DNA from: Pseudocercospora fijiensis CIRAD86
Lineage: Eukaryota > Ascomycota > Dothideomycetes > Mycosphaerellales > Mycosphaerellaceae
Reading direction: 5' to 3'
Length of the DNA: 64,000 bases
Assembly (NCBI RefSeq): GCF_000340215.1
Contig: NW_006921533.1
Span: 4,862,979-4,926,978, forward strand
The position numbers and the translations under genes are program-made. Within the stretch, counting starts at the first letter, position 1. Every line of letters begins with the position of its first letter. Shown piece after piece: positions 1-11,781 of the stretch. The notes below the pieces were generated by a model. The model saw only the letters and a list, made by a program, of their open reading frames with translations. It did not search any database and was not told where the DNA came from.

Positions 1-152
1 AGGATGTCGAAGAGGAAGAGGAATTCGACTACCTCGGATATGCTCAGCATCGTGCCATGTTCTTCTGGGGCGATGCGATACAACTAGGTCTGGTGAAGCC
101 TGAAGATCTGCCCGAGGAGAGCAGGGAGAAGATCAAGATGGTTCCGTACTAG
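1..152 (+). CDS. 3' end of an unidentified protein-coding gene
   Basis: The frame beginning at base 3 is open from the left window edge to TAG at 150-152. It encodes about 49 residues: an acidic start (DVEEEEEFDY), then FFWGDAIQLGL, and the end REKIKMVPY. The rest of the gene lies outside the window, so the family cannot be named. Codon use and the clean stop support a real C-terminus rather than chance. Nothing in the fragment is a motif I recognise. Confidence 0.5.
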   Translation, partial: DVEEEEEFDYLGYAQHRAMFFWGDAIQLGLVKPEDLPEESREKIKMVPY

Positions 153-788
153 AGCGGTCTAGCAAGACACGGTGAGCAGGAAGGTATTGGGCAGCGAAGT
201 GTATATATGAGCCTCCATCTTTTTCATATCGGCTGTATGATACTGTGTATATCAAGCCATCCCATCCATACCGGGCGGTCTTGTCGAGTGACGTCAACTG
301 TTTATGTCGCGTTGGCGTGGATGCAATGCCTTCGCCGGTATGTGCTGGTCGTAAGAAAGACACATATCGATGCATGTTGAACTACAAGAATGTGTCACCA
401 GGTCGCTTGGGGCTTGTCGCTTCAGTGCATGTTGAATTACACATTGCAAGGCATAGGTAGTCGCATTGGGTGGTAATCCGTAATTCCGACACCGCGTGGC
501 CGACAACGCTTAGATCTATTGCAGTGTCCATCATTTCGCATCTCAAATCCCCAGTTCTGCTGAATATGAGTTGGAGCGGATTTGTCAAAGGGTACTGGGC
601 AAGAAAGACATGAAGGCGGTTGAGAGGACGGAAAGCAGCGAAGAAGACAAGATGCATCTGCTTTCCCCTCGTGCACGAGCCACTGAGGTGGCCGGCACAG
701 CGGACCGAGCTCCGGCTCGGAAGCTGGGAATCGTTTTTTTTTAGTTCGTCTGAAGATGAAGTCGCATTCGATGTACCATACCGTAGCC
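153..788. other. Intergenic region upstream of DRS1
   Basis: About 640 bp between the stop of the left-edge gene and the DRS1 start. Short ORFs on both strands show no recognisable protein. It should hold the 3' UTR of the left gene and the DRS1 promoter; I see no specific regulatory site I could defend. Confidence 0.5.
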
Positions 789-3059
789 ATGGCTTTCGTT
801 GATGACCTGGTCGGCACACTGTCGGATGGCGACAATATTTCAGATGAAGAAATATCAGAAGAAGAAGAAGAAGAAGTAGTGGAAGTCGCACCAAAGGGCA
901 AGAAGAGAAAACGAGAAGAAAAGCGAGAGCAGAGCCCGGTGAAGAAGCAGAAAGATGATACAGATGCGAAAGATCCAGACCTCAACCCGAACTTCGAGTT
1001 CGAAAGTGCTGGAGGCTCTGCTGCATTAGATGATCTGGATATATGGGCGCAAAGCGGCAGCACAGCTGCACAGGACAACATCGATGCCATCATAGCTCGC
1101 AAGCGTAGTGCGAAGAGTGGCGCAAATAAGGCTGCTGTCGAGGAAGTAGCCGAGATTGAGGAGGATCTAGAAGATGAGGACCCAGTATCTGACGAAGATT
1201 CGGAAGGAGCGGACAGTGATGAGGGCGAATTCTCTACCGCCATCGAGTTTGGAGACGGCGAGGTCGATGGAGATTCAGAGGAGGAGGACGGAAGCGACGA
1301 TGAAGATAAAGAGGAAAAGGGCTTGGTATCTGGCGACGAGGAAGAGGAGACAGAAGTTGCTCACGCAGTGCCGCATCCTGATGATGCGGCAGACTCAGGC
1401 TCAGAGGACGGTGAGGATGCCATTGAAGCGGAACGGCGCAATGCCTTCTTCGCTGCTGAAGAGACGAAAAGTGCGAAAGCAACTGCGACTGCCTTTCACT
1501 CCATGAACTTGTCGCGACAGATATTGAAGGGCCTGGCCGCTGTAGGGTTTGACAAGCCCACACCTATCCAGGCCAAGACCATACCTGTCGCTCTCGAGGG
1601 CAAGGATCTCGTAGGAGGCGCCGTCACAGGATCTGGAAAGACTGCTGCATTCCTTATTCCTATACTGGAGCGTCTGTTATACCGACCAAGAAACGCTGCG
1701 ACCACTCGCGTGGCCATCCTCATGCCCACCCGTGAGCTTGCCTTACAGTGCTTCAACGTTGCCAAAAAGCTTGCTGCTCATACCGATATCACTTTCGGTC
1801 AAGCAATTGGTGGTCTAAACTCGCGCGAACAAGAGAAGCAGTTGAAGCTCAGACCCGACATCGTCATTGCCACTCCTGGACGATTCATTGATCTCGAGCG
1901 CAACTCTGCCTCTTTCGCTGTCAACACGATCGAGATTCTCGTTCTGGATGAGGCAGATCGTATGCTTGAGGAAGGGTTCGCCGATGAGCTGAACGAAATC
2001 CTGACAAAGATCCCGAAGTCAAGACAGACTATGCTGTTCTCCGCCACGATGACCTCGAAAGTCGACGATCTGATCCGCGTGGGCATGCAGCGGCCAGTGA
2101 GATTGATGGTGGATGCACAAAAAGCAACAGTCTCTGGCCTTGTCCAAGAGTTTGTCCGATTGCGCCAAGGTAGAGAAGGGAAACGGCTCGCATATCTCAT
2201 GGTGCTGTGCGAACAGATCTATACCGATCGAGTCATCATCTTTTTCCGTCAGAAGAAAGAAGCTCATCGCGTCCGCGTGATCTTCGCGCTCGCAGGCATG
2301 AAAGCTGCCGAACTGCACGGAAACATGACCCAAGAACAGCGTATCAACGCCATCGAGACCTTCCGCACAGGCAAAGCCTCATTCCTCCTCGCCACGGACC
2401 TCGCATCACGTGGTATTGATATCAAAGGGATCGAAACAGTCATCAACTACGAAGCACCTCAATCTCACGAAATCTACCTCCATCGTGTTGGACGTACAGC
2501 ACGTGCAGGCCGATCTGGTCGCGCTTGTACACTCGCAGCAGAACCCGACCGAAAAGTCGTCAAAGCAGCAGTCAAAGCCGGCAAAGCCCAAGGAGCAGTG
2601 ATCAAACAACGTTCCGTCGAAGCTTCCGACGTAGACGCCTGGCAAACCCGTCTAGACGCCATGGCCGAAGACATCGAAGACGTTCTACGAGAAGAGAAAG
2701 AAGAGCGAGCTCTGCAAGCCGTCGACCGCGATCTCACCAAAGCCGACAATATCGTCAAGTACGAAGATGAGATCAAAGCCAGACCGAAGAAGACTTGGTT
2801 TGAAAGCGAGAAGGATAAACAGGCTGCTAAGGATAAGGGTAGGGCTGTGCTGAATGGTGCTGAAGCTACGACGAAGAAGAAGAAGAAGGGGAAGTTGAGT
2901 AATAAGGATAAGAAGAAATTGCAGAATAAGGATGATAGGGCTGCTGGTGGGAATGAGTGGAAGTTGAGTAAGAAGGCTACGGTGAAGGGCAAAGCGGCCA
3001 GTGACATGAAAATTAAGAAGAAGAAGAAGGCTGCGAAGAAAGGGGGGAAGAAGAAGTAG
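789..3059 (+). CDS. DRS1: ATP-dependent DEAD-box RNA helicase Drs1 (DDX27 family)
   Basis: Nucleolar RNA helicase for 60S ribosomal subunit assembly. I chose the ATG at 789 (AGCCATGG context, product starting [13 protein letters not shown], 756 aa). An in-frame ATG at 756 would add 11 residues. An acidic Glu/Asp/Ser-rich N-terminus of about 225 residues leads into the helicase core: Q motif (KPTPIQ, about residue 254), Walker A (GSGKT, about 281), PTRELA (about 313), DEAD (about 387), SAT (about 418), and the helicase C-terminal motif [11 protein letters not shown] (about 565). A long Lys-rich tail follows, typical of Drs1. The acidic N-terminus plus basic tail around this core separates Drs1 from other DEAD-box proteins. 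Single exon, convergent with ASE1. Confidence 0.95.
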   Translation: MAFVDDLVGTLSDGDNISDEEISEEEEEEVVEVAPKGKKRKREEKREQSPVKKQKDDTDAKDPDLNPNFEFESAGGSAALDDLDIWAQSGSTAAQDNIDAIIARKRSAKSGANKAAVEEVAEIEEDLEDEDPVSDEDSEGADSDEGEFSTAIEFGDGEVDGDSEEEDGSDDEDKEEKGLVSGDEEEETEVAHAVPHPDDAADSGSEDGEDAIEAERRNAFFAAEETKSAKATATAFHSMNLSRQILKGLAAVGFDKPTPIQAKTIPVALEGKDLVGGAVTGSGKTAAFLIPILERLLYRPRNAATTRVAILMPTRELALQCFNVAKKLAAHTDITFGQAIGGLNSREQEKQLKLRPDIVIATPGRFIDLERNSASFAVNTIEILVLDEADRMLEEGFADELNEILTKIPKSRQTMLFSATMTSKVDDLIRVGMQRPVRLMVDAQKATVSGLVQEFVRLRQGREGKRLAYLMVLCEQIYTDRVIIFFRQKKEAHRVRVIFALAGMKAAELHGNMTQEQRINAIETFRTGKASFLLATDLASRGIDIKGIETVINYEAPQSHEIYLHRVGRTARAGRSGRACTLAAEPDRKVVKAAVKAGKAQGAVIKQRSVEASDVDAWQTRLDAMAEDIEDVLREEKEERALQAVDRDLTKADNIVKYEDEIKARPKKTWFESEKDKQAAKDKGRAVLNGAEATTKKKKKGKLSNKDKKKLQNKDDRAAGGNEWKLSKKATVKGKAASDMKIKKKKKAAKKGGKKK

Positions 3060-3496
3060 TGCCAGTAATTCGTAGCGAAGGCATATCATCATATATTGGT
3101 CGCAGCTTCGGTATGCCACTGTTCCGCAACAGACACCGCAAGCTTTCGAGGAATATCCGAGAAATGAACGATACCAGATGCTTTTTATCAGAACAAGTAT
3201 TCGCAGTATCATACCTTCGTTGAATAGTATAAGTACAATCCCGCACGAAAGAGACTGAGACAGATAAGACGCCATCAAGGCGGCCTCCTCCCTGAGTCTC
3301 TTCCATGATCTGCCTCTAGAAAAAAATCGTGATTGAACGTAACGTGAACCACCAACGCCGACAAAAATTCCCCGGTTCCGTCTTTGCAAAGTGCAAGAAT
3401 GGTGACTTGCGTTACCGTCATTTTCGCCTACCAGCGCCTTCGCCTTCGCCATGGCGATTTTTCAAAACATTTCCAACATCAAAAACTTATACGGAC
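3060..3496. other. Convergent intergenic region, DRS1/ASE1
   Basis: About 440 bp holding the two 3' UTRs of convergent genes. Overlapping short ORFs here are not protein-like, and I see no structured element. Confidence 0.5.
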
Positions 3497-5970
3497 TCAA
3501 TAAGTCTCACCGACATCCCCATCATCAGTCCAACCAGCCTCACTACCCTCGACAAAATTTCCGTCCTCTTCGAGAATGGTATGCTGCTGATTTGGATGCT
3601 CTCTCACGCGTTTGACAGCACCCAATTGCACGCCAGCAGGTCTCTTGACGGCCTGGCGAATTTGCTGTTGTTTGACTTTCGCATGGTACGCTTCTGTGGC
3701 ATCGGCTTCGTCGGCTTCGGAATTGCTGTCGTAGGTTTCCCAGTTCTCGCTACCAGTTGCTACAGATCCGGACATGATTGATGAAGTGTTGCTGGTTTGT
3801 CGTGAAAAGGGAGGTGCGACTGGATATTCTTGCCTGCTGAGAGGTCGGGAAGAAGTTGAGGAAAAGGAGTCGACTGATCGTGAGTATCCATGACCTGCAC
3901 GATGGGATGTTGAAGAGTGCATGCTTGAATATTGATTGTTGCGGGATCGACGATCATCGTATGGGTCGTCCGGTTCGACATGGCGGACGACGCTATTACT
4001 GCGTTCCAAGGCAAGTCCGTTCTCCTTGTTGGCGCCGTTGGGTGTTGGTGTGGGTGGACTGAAGAGGTCTTTCATGCGTGGAGGAGGTACTTGTGGAGGA
4101 CCCATGTCGCCGCGAAGAGTTCGACTTAGTTCCTCTCCTTGCCGAGTGCCAACAGTCTTGCTTCGGTCTCGTCGCTCAGGAGAGTTATTGCCATCTCTCA
4201 ACTGGCTCATTGGTAGTCGCGAACCTGAAGCACCCGGAATCTTTGATGGGCTCAACTTTACGGCACTATAACCTGACATTGACGCGGCTAACATTGATGC
4301 GTTCATCGTCGATGCTCCCAGGACGGAAGTGGAAGCTGCAAGAGGATTTCTGCTTGATTGTGCGCTGGGTGTCTTGCTCCTCGTTGGATTGTTGCCTCGC
4401 AAAGTACCAGCGCTTCGACTCTGCGACAGTGGTGCTTTCGCGGTGTCCCGACCCGCACTCTTCGGCGCATCGCGAGTGCCTGAGAGGGCGTTTGGTGTCT
4501 TGCTTCGTGGCGGAGGAGCTCGTGCTTGAGCTGCCTCCAGCTCGTCCAGGTAAGGCTGCCCGTGCACACAGAATGGACGTCCATACTCATTTTCCCAGGA
4601 CTCCAGCGTCTTGCGAAGATCTGCTTCAACCTTGGGCAGTTCCTTCGCAATCCGCTTCCGCATCTTCTCTTCACGGAGTAGCTTTCCTGGATCACGTTTC
4701 TCGCCCTTCTGACCCTTCGACATCAGCCGGGATGCATCTTGGCTGCTCTGTGCCAGATCTTCGCGATCCTTGATAAGGCTGCGATGTCTCTCAACCGCAG
4801 CCAGAATTGGAAGGCGTTGCTCTTTTAGCATCTCGAGGCGAGCAATCTCTTGCTCGTGTGCCGAGAGAAGAGCGTCAGAGTAAACGTCAGAGAACGCAGG
4901 CGCAAAGTCCAGCATCTCTTCTTCCGAGAAGTAGAGTGTGTCCCAGAGTTCCTGAAGCTTGACCCGCGCATCCTCGACAAAAATGTGCAGATTCTGTCGT
5001 TTTAGCTCATTCAATCGAGCCAACTCGTCCTCAAATTCGTTGATTTGACGAATGCCGACTCCACGGTTCGCAGCAAGAAACTGCTTACGCTCGCTTTCGT
5101 CAACACCAAGCCGCTCCCAAAGCCCATCCACGGCCACGCGCAAGTCTCTCAGCTTCTTCTCGCGACCCTGCTTCTCCTGTATGAGCTTATCACGCTTGAG
5201 AGCCAGTCGCTTAAGATCGTCCTGATGGAGGCCAAGCTGCTCGGGCGACTCTCGTGCGCATTGTACAATCTGGCTGTCAATCTGAGCTTGAGGAGTGCCA
5301 AGCTCAGAGTAGAGGTTGATGATGTCCTGGGCATAAGTGGTGACGGTGGCGACGCGCTTGTTGTACTCATCGTATACGCGCGTGAACTCTTGGTCTAACT
5401 TGGTAACATATGTCGGCGACAAATCAAAGGTGGGAGCAATGTCGGCTTTGGGTGATGTGGGAGGAAGCTTGATCTTGACGAATGCAGGTTCCAGATGGGA
5501 TGCATATGATTCGAGGGCCTCGACCAGCTTCTTGACCTGCTCGTATCGCTCACGATGCAGTTTCTGGATGGTGTGGTGTTTCTGCTTGAGGCGCTCGATG
5601 CAGCTCAGCAGCGGCATTGTGACTTTCAGACCATCCTTCTCGCATTCGTAGTCGTCTTTGGGCCGTGTGTCGTCAAGAGATCGCTCCATCTGGCGAATCG
5701 TCTTGATGAGGCGCTGGGCCTCCTCGGTAAGGTCATGTTTCTCCTTTGCTACTAGGTTCAGCTGGTTGTGCAGTGTTTCTGAGAGGGCGGAGAAGAGCTG
5801 TGCACAGGCTGTCAGTATCTCGCTTGCGCCGCATCTCCTGTCGACGATATTGATCATACCTCTGATTCTCGCGAGTCGCGCTCATGGCTGGGCACGCCGA
5901 TCTCGTCGAAGAAGCCATGCAGGCGCTCGATAATGGTGGTGACCTGCTGGGAGAGGTAGCTGGTATCCAT
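3497..5970 (-). CDS. ASE1: Anaphase spindle midzone microtubule bundler (Ase1/PRC1/MAP65 family)
   Basis: Antiparallel microtubule cross-linker that organises the spindle midzone. Two exons on the minus strand: 5970-5860 (37 codons, starting MDTSYLSQQVTTIIERLHGF) and 5797-3497, joined across a 62-bp intron (GTATGA...GCACAG, 5798-5859). The product is 803 aa. The coiled-coil dimerisation/rod region (about residues 40-400, including FSALSETLHNQL and GTPQAQIDSQIVQC) and the basic spectrin-like microtubule-binding segment (LREEKMRKRIAKELPKVEADLRK, split here as LREEKMRKR and IAKELPKVEADL) are clear. The last 350 residues are Ser/Pro/Arg-rich and disordered, the usual place for Cdk regulation. An ORF starting at the ATG at 5857 begins inside the intron and misses the true N-terminus. 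Confidence 0.93.
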
Positions 5971-6808
5971 GGCAGATGCTCGGCTGCCCGCAGCGGTGTG
6001 CCTCGTGCCTCGTGCCTCGTGCCTCGTGCCTCGTATGCTATGAGTGGCCGAGCATGCGGGTTGCAGACGGGAGATTGATGGAATGCTGCGCTGGGCTCCA
6101 ACGGTGTTTGGCGCCGGGAGATGGACTTCGGGGTGCAGCGCAAAGCTAAAGGTAGTTCTATCGAGATGCTCGCTACGAATTGGATAGTGGTGCTGCAGAC
6201 GTCGAGTGGCTGTGATTGATGCGTGCGTTGAACGGCTAACGAGCGTGTAGTGTAATCCGATGCGCTGCCGTGTGGGAGAGATCTGGGTCGCGGGCGCAGA
6301 GAGGTGGTGGATGGTGCGCTCACCTCAATAATCCGATCTGCCTTCTGGAGCCGTGTTTACTGCCCCATAGCAACCGCACCCCCGCATAGCAACAATCCCT
6401 GCTAGCCGCGCCAGCTCCCGCTCCTTGATGACACTCCCACGCGGATCGCCTCAATTCGCTTCAAAATTTGGTTACAACTTACCACGCGACGATTACGTCA
6501 TACACAATCGCTGTGCCTCTGCGACTTTGGTTCACGCGTGCCAACCACTCCCAGTCACCAGGCCTCACATCCGCAAATCGCACTATTCACGCGTCACGCA
6601 GCAGACTCAGAATCAGCCGATGAGGCAGTGATACTGAGAGCGCCAAACGCAACAGAACCCCAACATGACCTCTGCACCAGGCTCAGCGCTGTCTTTCGGC
6701 AGCCTCACATTCCCTACAAAGACCGCAGCAAACCGCTGAATCCCTTTGCTGCCACCCCCGGAGGCATCTGCGCCTTCTCCTTCTCCTTCGCCGCCTCCAG
6801 CGACCACC
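5971..6808. promoter_or_regulatory. Divergent promoter region, ASE1 / heme-oxygenase-like gene
   Basis: About 840 bp between two divergently transcribed genes, so it must carry both promoters and 5' UTRs. Only the GTGCCTC repeat stands out. An upstream ATG at 6665 opens a 24-codon frame ending in TGA at 6737-6739, a possible uORF for the right-hand gene. Confidence 0.5.
5998..6034. repeat. Short tandem repeat (GTGCCTC)x5
   Basis: Five perfect heptamer copies of GTGCCTC lie just upstream of the ASE1 start, in its 5' UTR or promoter. It is a simple repeat; no function can be assigned from sequence. Confidence 0.9.
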
Positions 6809-7672
6809 ATGGCTACATCGCCAGACTCGTCGACCATATCGAATCGAATCAATCTGGCCACGCAGAAACAACATACCGAGTTGAATCGACTCATTATTCA
6901 ACGCTTGCCGCTTGCCTTACCACCATATCACTCAAATCCACTGCTTTTGAGCAAGGGCATTGTGCCCTTCGCTCGCATCTTTATATTCTTCGAGTCAGAG
7001 TGGGACCTCTTAATACGTCACGTTCAGAAACTCGATCCAGCCGACCTAACTCACGAGGCCCAAGTTCGAAGATGGATAGCAAGTCTACCTCCCGAAGGAC
7101 TCGCAAGATCAGAACGTTTGAATAACGATCTTCGACACCTTGGCAATATCGCTGGGTCAAGCATATACAGTACCCCGGCTGTGGGTGAGGTGTGGCTTGG
7201 AGGAATGCGTGCTCGAATTCGGCAGAATCCAGAAGTGCTTGTAGCATTTGCTTGGGTCTTGTACATGGCTACTTTCGCAGGGGGACGCTGGATTCGACAA
7301 CAGCTTGCAAACGGAGGTGCAAATTTCTGGACTGGCCAGCCTGGAGGTGCCGGCAATCTTGAGAAAGGCGAACAATCATCCGCTCTCTTACAGCTTCCTG
7401 GTTTCACTTTTCTTTCTTTCCCGGGCGAAGAGGATGGCGAGGATATAAAAGCGGCATTCAAAGCTCGACTAGCCGAAGCGGAAACTCTCCTGACAGAATC
7501 GGAGAAGGCGGAGATCCTGGACGTATCGCGACAGATTTTCGATAAATGCATCGGTTTGGTGCACGACCTGGATCGCATGGTTTGGAGGACGCAGGTTCTG
7601 AGCCGCACTATGCCGCTCTTGGCTTTGGTTTCGATTTTTCTGGTTTACTTGGCGATGCGTTACTTGCTATGA
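6809..7672 (+). CDS. Heme-oxygenase-like protein with C-terminal membrane anchor
   Basis: A 287-aa protein from the ATG at 6809 (CACCATGG context). The frame is open to 6746 upstream, giving a Pro-rich extension of 21 residues that I consider less likely. Near the N-terminus, KQHTELNRLIIQRLP fits the first helix of heme oxygenase with its proximal histidine. EVLVAFAWVLYMATFAGGR matches the distal-helix region with its Gly-containing stretch. The C-terminus has a hydrophobic segment (MPLLALVSIFLVYLAMRYLL), consistent with a tail-anchored protein of the ER or another endomembrane. Canonical function would be heme cleavage to biliverdin, CO and iron. Fungal homologues are divergent, so enzymatic activity is an inference. 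Confidence 0.8.
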   Translation: MATSPDSSTISNRINLATQKQHTELNRLIIQRLPLALPPYHSNPLLLSKGIVPFARIFIFFESEWDLLIRHVQKLDPADLTHEAQVRRWIASLPPEGLARSERLNNDLRHLGNIAGSSIYSTPAVGEVWLGGMRARIRQNPEVLVAFAWVLYMATFAGGRWIRQQLANGGANFWTGQPGGAGNLEKGEQSSALLQLPGFTFLSFPGEEDGEDIKAAFKARLAEAETLLTESEKAEILDVSRQIFDKCIGLVHDLDRMVWRTQVLSRTMPLLALVSIFLVYLAMRYLL

Positions 7673-8423
7673 TAGAGAGGTCTTGAAGTACGGCAGGATC
7701 ATCATTGACAGGGGATCTGTACAGCACAGCCATGGTCAGCGAATAGACGGCGTTGGGGCACGCGTAGCATTGGGAAGATACCCGAGTTTTGCTTGCGCTC
7801 TGCTTCTAGCATTTTTGCGCATTGGAAGGACATCAAGAACGGCCAGGGCAGCACAACGAGCTGACGGCATTTTTGGATAGTGATGGATAGAAGACTTTGA
7901 CCTGAGTTTTGATACCGCATTGTTTAATGGCACAGTAGCACTGGTTCCTGGCAGATGTGCCAGACCCATCGGCTTTGACCCGAGAAGGCCATTCTCCTCT
8001 TTCTGGTTCTACTAGTAGCTACCTCTGGGCACGATACACAGTTGCTTTGTGCCATGACGTTTCCGCTCCTTCGACACGAGTGCTCGGTCGGGCCACCAAA
8101 TACAACTACATACATACCGTGCGTGGGTTCCCAAGTTGATGTCAGCATTCTTGCGAAAATCTCCTTCCTCACTTCCACCGCCACCCTCCCAAGTTCCAAG
8201 TACAGGTACTGGCCTATGGAAGCTGCACACCTTCCATTCATCACGAGCCCACCTCATTCACAAACGCCACTACAGCACGACCGCATCTTTCGACAAACCC
8301 ATCACAAAAATCACTTGAGAGCTCTCCAGCAGGAAGGAGACAACTTGGCACGGCAAAAAAAAAAAAAAAAAAAAATCTTCACAATCCATCGATTCTGATT
8401 CTCAGGTCCTAAAATTACAAATG
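7673..8423. other. Convergent intergenic region with poly(A) run
   Basis: About 750 bp between two convergent genes. It includes an uninterrupted run of 21 A at 8355-8375. Small ORFs are not protein-like. Confidence 0.5.
8355..8375. repeat. Homopolymer A(21)
   Basis: A single A tract 49 bp beyond the stop of the hydrolase gene. It is a simple repeat and could be a small retrotransposed tail, but no flanking element is visible. Confidence 0.9.
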
Positions 8424-11126
8424 CTACACATCTCTAACCCAACCCAACCCAACCCCCTTCCTCCTCTCCACCCGCACAGCATTCAGACATCTCCCCACAG
8501 CCTCCAAATCTCCTAGCAGCGTAACATGTCCTCGCCTCGAACTCACAACTCCACCTGCAGCAACCACATACCCCTCCGGCAACATCGCTGCACGTGCGAG
8601 CACGACTCCATCACCACTCGCAAAAGCCAACTCATCATAAGCGTCCGCATGTTTGATTCCTTCCCTCCCATCGACTTTTGCTCCGATGACGGTAGGTGTA
8701 GATTTTCCATAGATGACTGAAACAGGAGGGTAGTCGTTTCGTTCCTGATACAGCGGGATATGAGCCAATTCTTGCTTGAATTTCTTGACGGATTTTAGAG
8801 TTCGGGTTAAATAATCCAAGGCTTGATCGTAGGGAATTGTGACTGCTGTTCGGACGGAGTCGGGCTGTGCGGCTGCTCCACCATTGTTAATGTTGCCATT
8901 TGCCATTGCGACCTCGGAACTTTGTGCTTTGGTGTCTAAAGTTTCTGGGGCTGCGAGACTGCCTGATGCGGCGGACTTTATTGCGGACATGTCACTGGAT
9001 GCTTTGCTGCTTTTTCGGCCTGGAATTGGGAGGTTGTCCCAGGCTGTGGCCATGGTGTTGCTGACGTAGCCTGTGATGCCTGTAGGCTTAGGTGGAGGTG
9101 CCCGTGGTGGAAGAGCACGGGCGATGCAGGGTGATAGTCTGTAGTTGATCCAAGTTTGAGGGTCGAAGAAGTCGACTGGGTATTCTTCTTTGGTGTTCTT
9201 GTCGATGAAACACCGGCCGCTTAAGGGAAGTAGCGCGAAGCTGGTCCGAATCGTGAAGTTTACCTGTGCCGTCAAGACTCTGCTGCTCAGAAGCACTTCA
9301 TCGCCATTCCTCAATGGTCCAAGGATATTTACACAGGTTCTCGGAACACCAGCATAGACAATACCTGCAAAGAGTTCTGGTTCGCGATTCACTGCATGTC
9401 GAGTGATCAAACCTCCAAGCGAATGAGCTATGACTGTCGCGCCTCGTTTGTCTTTCGGCACTCCAGGCTGATTGCAAGGCAGCGATTTCATAAACTGTGA
9501 AAGCTTCCTGCTCAGGTGTGCAGGAGACAATCGCCAGTCGTAGCCGTACTCATGGACTCGCAGCTTACCTGTTCGAGCGTTCTGGCACGACCTTAGTCGT
9601 TTGAGAAGTCTTCTCGAGATGTCTACGGGTCCAATATGTGTCAACATTCCTCCTGGGATGACCTTCTCGGTAGCTTGCTCGTCATCATCCTCTCCTAGAC
9701 CCACCTCGAGATCGACTTTTCTTATGTTCAGTCCAACCTTGATCGGCACCCACAATTGTCTGTGAGGGGGCTCTGCTGAGCGAAGAATTGAACCGCGATA
9801 GCCGCCCATAACAACAACGTCGCCTTCTAGATTCTCGAGTGCACGAGTGAAGTGAGGATGCTCGTTCCTCAATTTGTCCACAGGTGCACCCATTACGGCA
9901 GCCTTAGCGGATGTGTATGGCTGTCTTGTCATCGGGTCAACAGGGTGAGGCTGATGGGAGCTGGAATTTTGATTGCAACCCAGCGTCTTGCTAGCCCAAG
10001 ATCCAGATCGCTCACGACTGAGGAAGTCAGGGGCGAATTTGGATGCGTTGAAATTCGTGATTGAAGGCATGCTAGGGAAGCCAATTCTTGAGTCGGCGAA
10101 GCTGTCTTTGATGGCCTTAAATCGGCTGTTGACTTGCTCAGAGACGTTCTCAAATCTGCTGTCATCTCCTAGTGACGAGGCCATCGACAAACTTCGTTTT
10201 GCGACAAGGGAGCTATCGGATGTTGACCTTCGAAGAACGGCTGGTCTAGAACGTGTGTGACGGAGCGGCAAGTTCTCTGGCAGCTCTCCTATCGTCGCCA
10301 ACTTTTCCTCCTCATCAGAATCCGGAACTAGCGTCGTCCGACTCTGGGATGAGGGTGGGGTTCCAGCAAAAGTGTCGACGAGGCTGGCGCTCTGCGGAAG
10401 CTGGGGTGGTGTGCCGGCCACTGTCGATCTCCTTTTCGACGTACTCTGGCTTTGACTTGGTGATAAATTCTTGGTATCATCTGATCTGTCGGCGTCCCGA
10501 AACGACGAAAGTGCGTTTGCCACCGAAAAGCTTTTTGGCAGTGACGGAAATGATGGGAATGATGGGAACAAAGATTTGTGCTGGACTTCAGGCCCAGACG
10601 ACGCTCTCTTGCGGCCGAATGAGAATCCATCGCGCAATATCGATCTCGTTCGATTTGACCTGTCGCCCTGGGAAGGTTGAGTCTCAAACTGCTTAGGTCC
10701 CGCTTTCCAGGGCGAAGGAGGTTTGATCGGAGTGGTGGGCGGACTCGAGCATCGCCGTACAGTCTCCGGTCTTGTCGGGGCCTCGTCTTCGTCCTCTCCA
10801 CCATCTTCTGGTGGACTCTCTGGCAGCGTCAGGGCTGATCCATCCAAGGCGTGGAAATAATCGCCTGCTTTCTCAATTGCAGCAGCCTTCTCGGCGGCCG
10901 GGGTCTTGGGCAAGGCAAGTCTCGTCTGCTCCCGACCAATACTGACTCCCAGTGCAGTACGAGCATCGTCGACTTCTTCGTGGGGGATTCCGGGCGACTC
11001 ATCTTCCGACGACGTTCCCGGTTCCGATGCCAAGATTGAATTGTACTGGATGTCTGCCAATGCTCTCGTGGTTGGTGGCTTGGCGTCGTCTTGCACAGGA
11101 CGGTGGCCGCTTTTGAGTTGGGACAT
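8424..11126 (-). CDS. LCAT/lipase-like alpha/beta hydrolase
   Basis: A 900-aa protein from the ATG at 11126 (MSQLKSGHRPVQ). The frame is open to 11198 but has only a TTG there. The first 430 residues are Ser/Pro-rich and low complexity. The catalytic part starts near MGGYRGSILRS, the first strand and oxyanion region. The nucleophile elbow AHSLGG puts Ser at about residue 569, followed by RHAVNREPELFAGIVYAGVP and later SGDGVVLARAAMLP, where the acid/His part of the triad is expected. The pattern fits the lecithin:cholesterol acyltransferase-type lipases of filamentous fungi, which act on membrane or neutral lipids. The substrate is unknown. There is no signal peptide, so it is probably intracellular. 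Confidence 0.82.
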   Translation of the reverse strand: MSQLKSGHRPVQDDAKPPTTRALADIQYNSILASEPGTSSEDESPGIPHEEVDDARTALGVSIGREQTRLALPKTPAAEKAAAIEKAGDYFHALDGSALTLPESPPEDGGEDEDEAPTRPETVRRCSSPPTTPIKPPSPWKAGPKQFETQPSQGDRSNRTRSILRDGFSFGRKRASSGPEVQHKSLFPSFPSFPSLPKSFSVANALSSFRDADRSDDTKNLSPSQSQSTSKRRSTVAGTPPQLPQSASLVDTFAGTPPSSQSRTTLVPDSDEEEKLATIGELPENLPLRHTRSRPAVLRRSTSDSSLVAKRSLSMASSLGDDSRFENVSEQVNSRFKAIKDSFADSRIGFPSMPSITNFNASKFAPDFLSRERSGSWASKTLGCNQNSSSHQPHPVDPMTRQPYTSAKAAVMGAPVDKLRNEHPHFTRALENLEGDVVVMGGYRGSILRSAEPPHRQLWVPIKVGLNIRKVDLEVGLGEDDDEQATEKVIPGGMLTHIGPVDISRRLLKRLRSCQNARTGKLRVHEYGYDWRLSPAHLSRKLSQFMKSLPCNQPGVPKDKRGATVIAHSLGGLITRHAVNREPELFAGIVYAGVPRTCVNILGPLRNGDEVLLSSRVLTAQVNFTIRTSFALLPLSGRCFIDKNTKEEYPVDFFDPQTWINYRLSPCIARALPPRAPPPKPTGITGYVSNTMATAWDNLPIPGRKSSKASSDMSAIKSAASGSLAAPETLDTKAQSSEVAMANGNINNGGAAAQPDSVRTAVTIPYDQALDYLTRTLKSVKKFKQELAHIPLYQERNDYPPVSVIYGKSTPTVIGAKVDGREGIKHADAYDELAFASGDGVVLARAAMLPEGYVVAAGGVVSSRRGHVTLLGDLEAVGRCLNAVRVERRKGVGLGWVRDV

Positions 11127-11747
11127 GGTGCGATAGGTCAAAGAAAAGACAGGCCCGGGCTGGCACTCATCGAAGGTTGAGACACATTCTGCTGACAAGG
11201 AATGGAGGCGCGATGGAGCAGGCAGGATGCAGGATTCTCAGCGATCGCCGGAGGCAGTGTCTTTGTGTAGCCAGCCCATACTTAACCTGTTGAGGCGTGC
11301 TGGCGCTGGCATCTCGACGCAGAAGTTGCCGCGAAGAACACATCCGGGCTGCTGCACTGATCGAACCTGCCCTGCCGTGAGGGACCCGACCGACCCGAAT
11401 AATGATGAGATCACATTTGTTGCATAACATAACACAGCCACTTCATCACTTGCATACGAAAGTTTATCCTCCCCGGCTTCCGTGACCCGTCCCCAAATGC
11501 CCGAGTCTCCGGTGCAGGAACGGAATTCTGATTGGCTGGCAGAATCGCGTATCGCATTCGTGCCGCGTATTCCTGCTCCTGCCCACTGCATCGGAAAGCG
11601 TGTCTCTTTTATGCAATATGCTTGCGTGGTCACAGCAAGACAGTGGGAGCGTGAAAGACAATGTGCCGTTCAGGTCTGGACTGTTCCACGGCGACAGCCG
11701 CAATGGACCGCCCGACAGCCTCCAAAATTAGTGCTTCCACGTAGGAC

Positions 11748-11781
<34 letters not shown>

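Noticed and set aside
437..1243. 268-codon minus-strand ORF opposite the DRS1 start
   Set aside because: Ser-rich shadow of the acidic Drs1 N-terminus; no protein-like motif and no start context.
11127..11198. Extension of the hydrolase to 11198
   Set aside because: The apparent first codon is TTG; the first ATG is at 11126 in a reasonable context.
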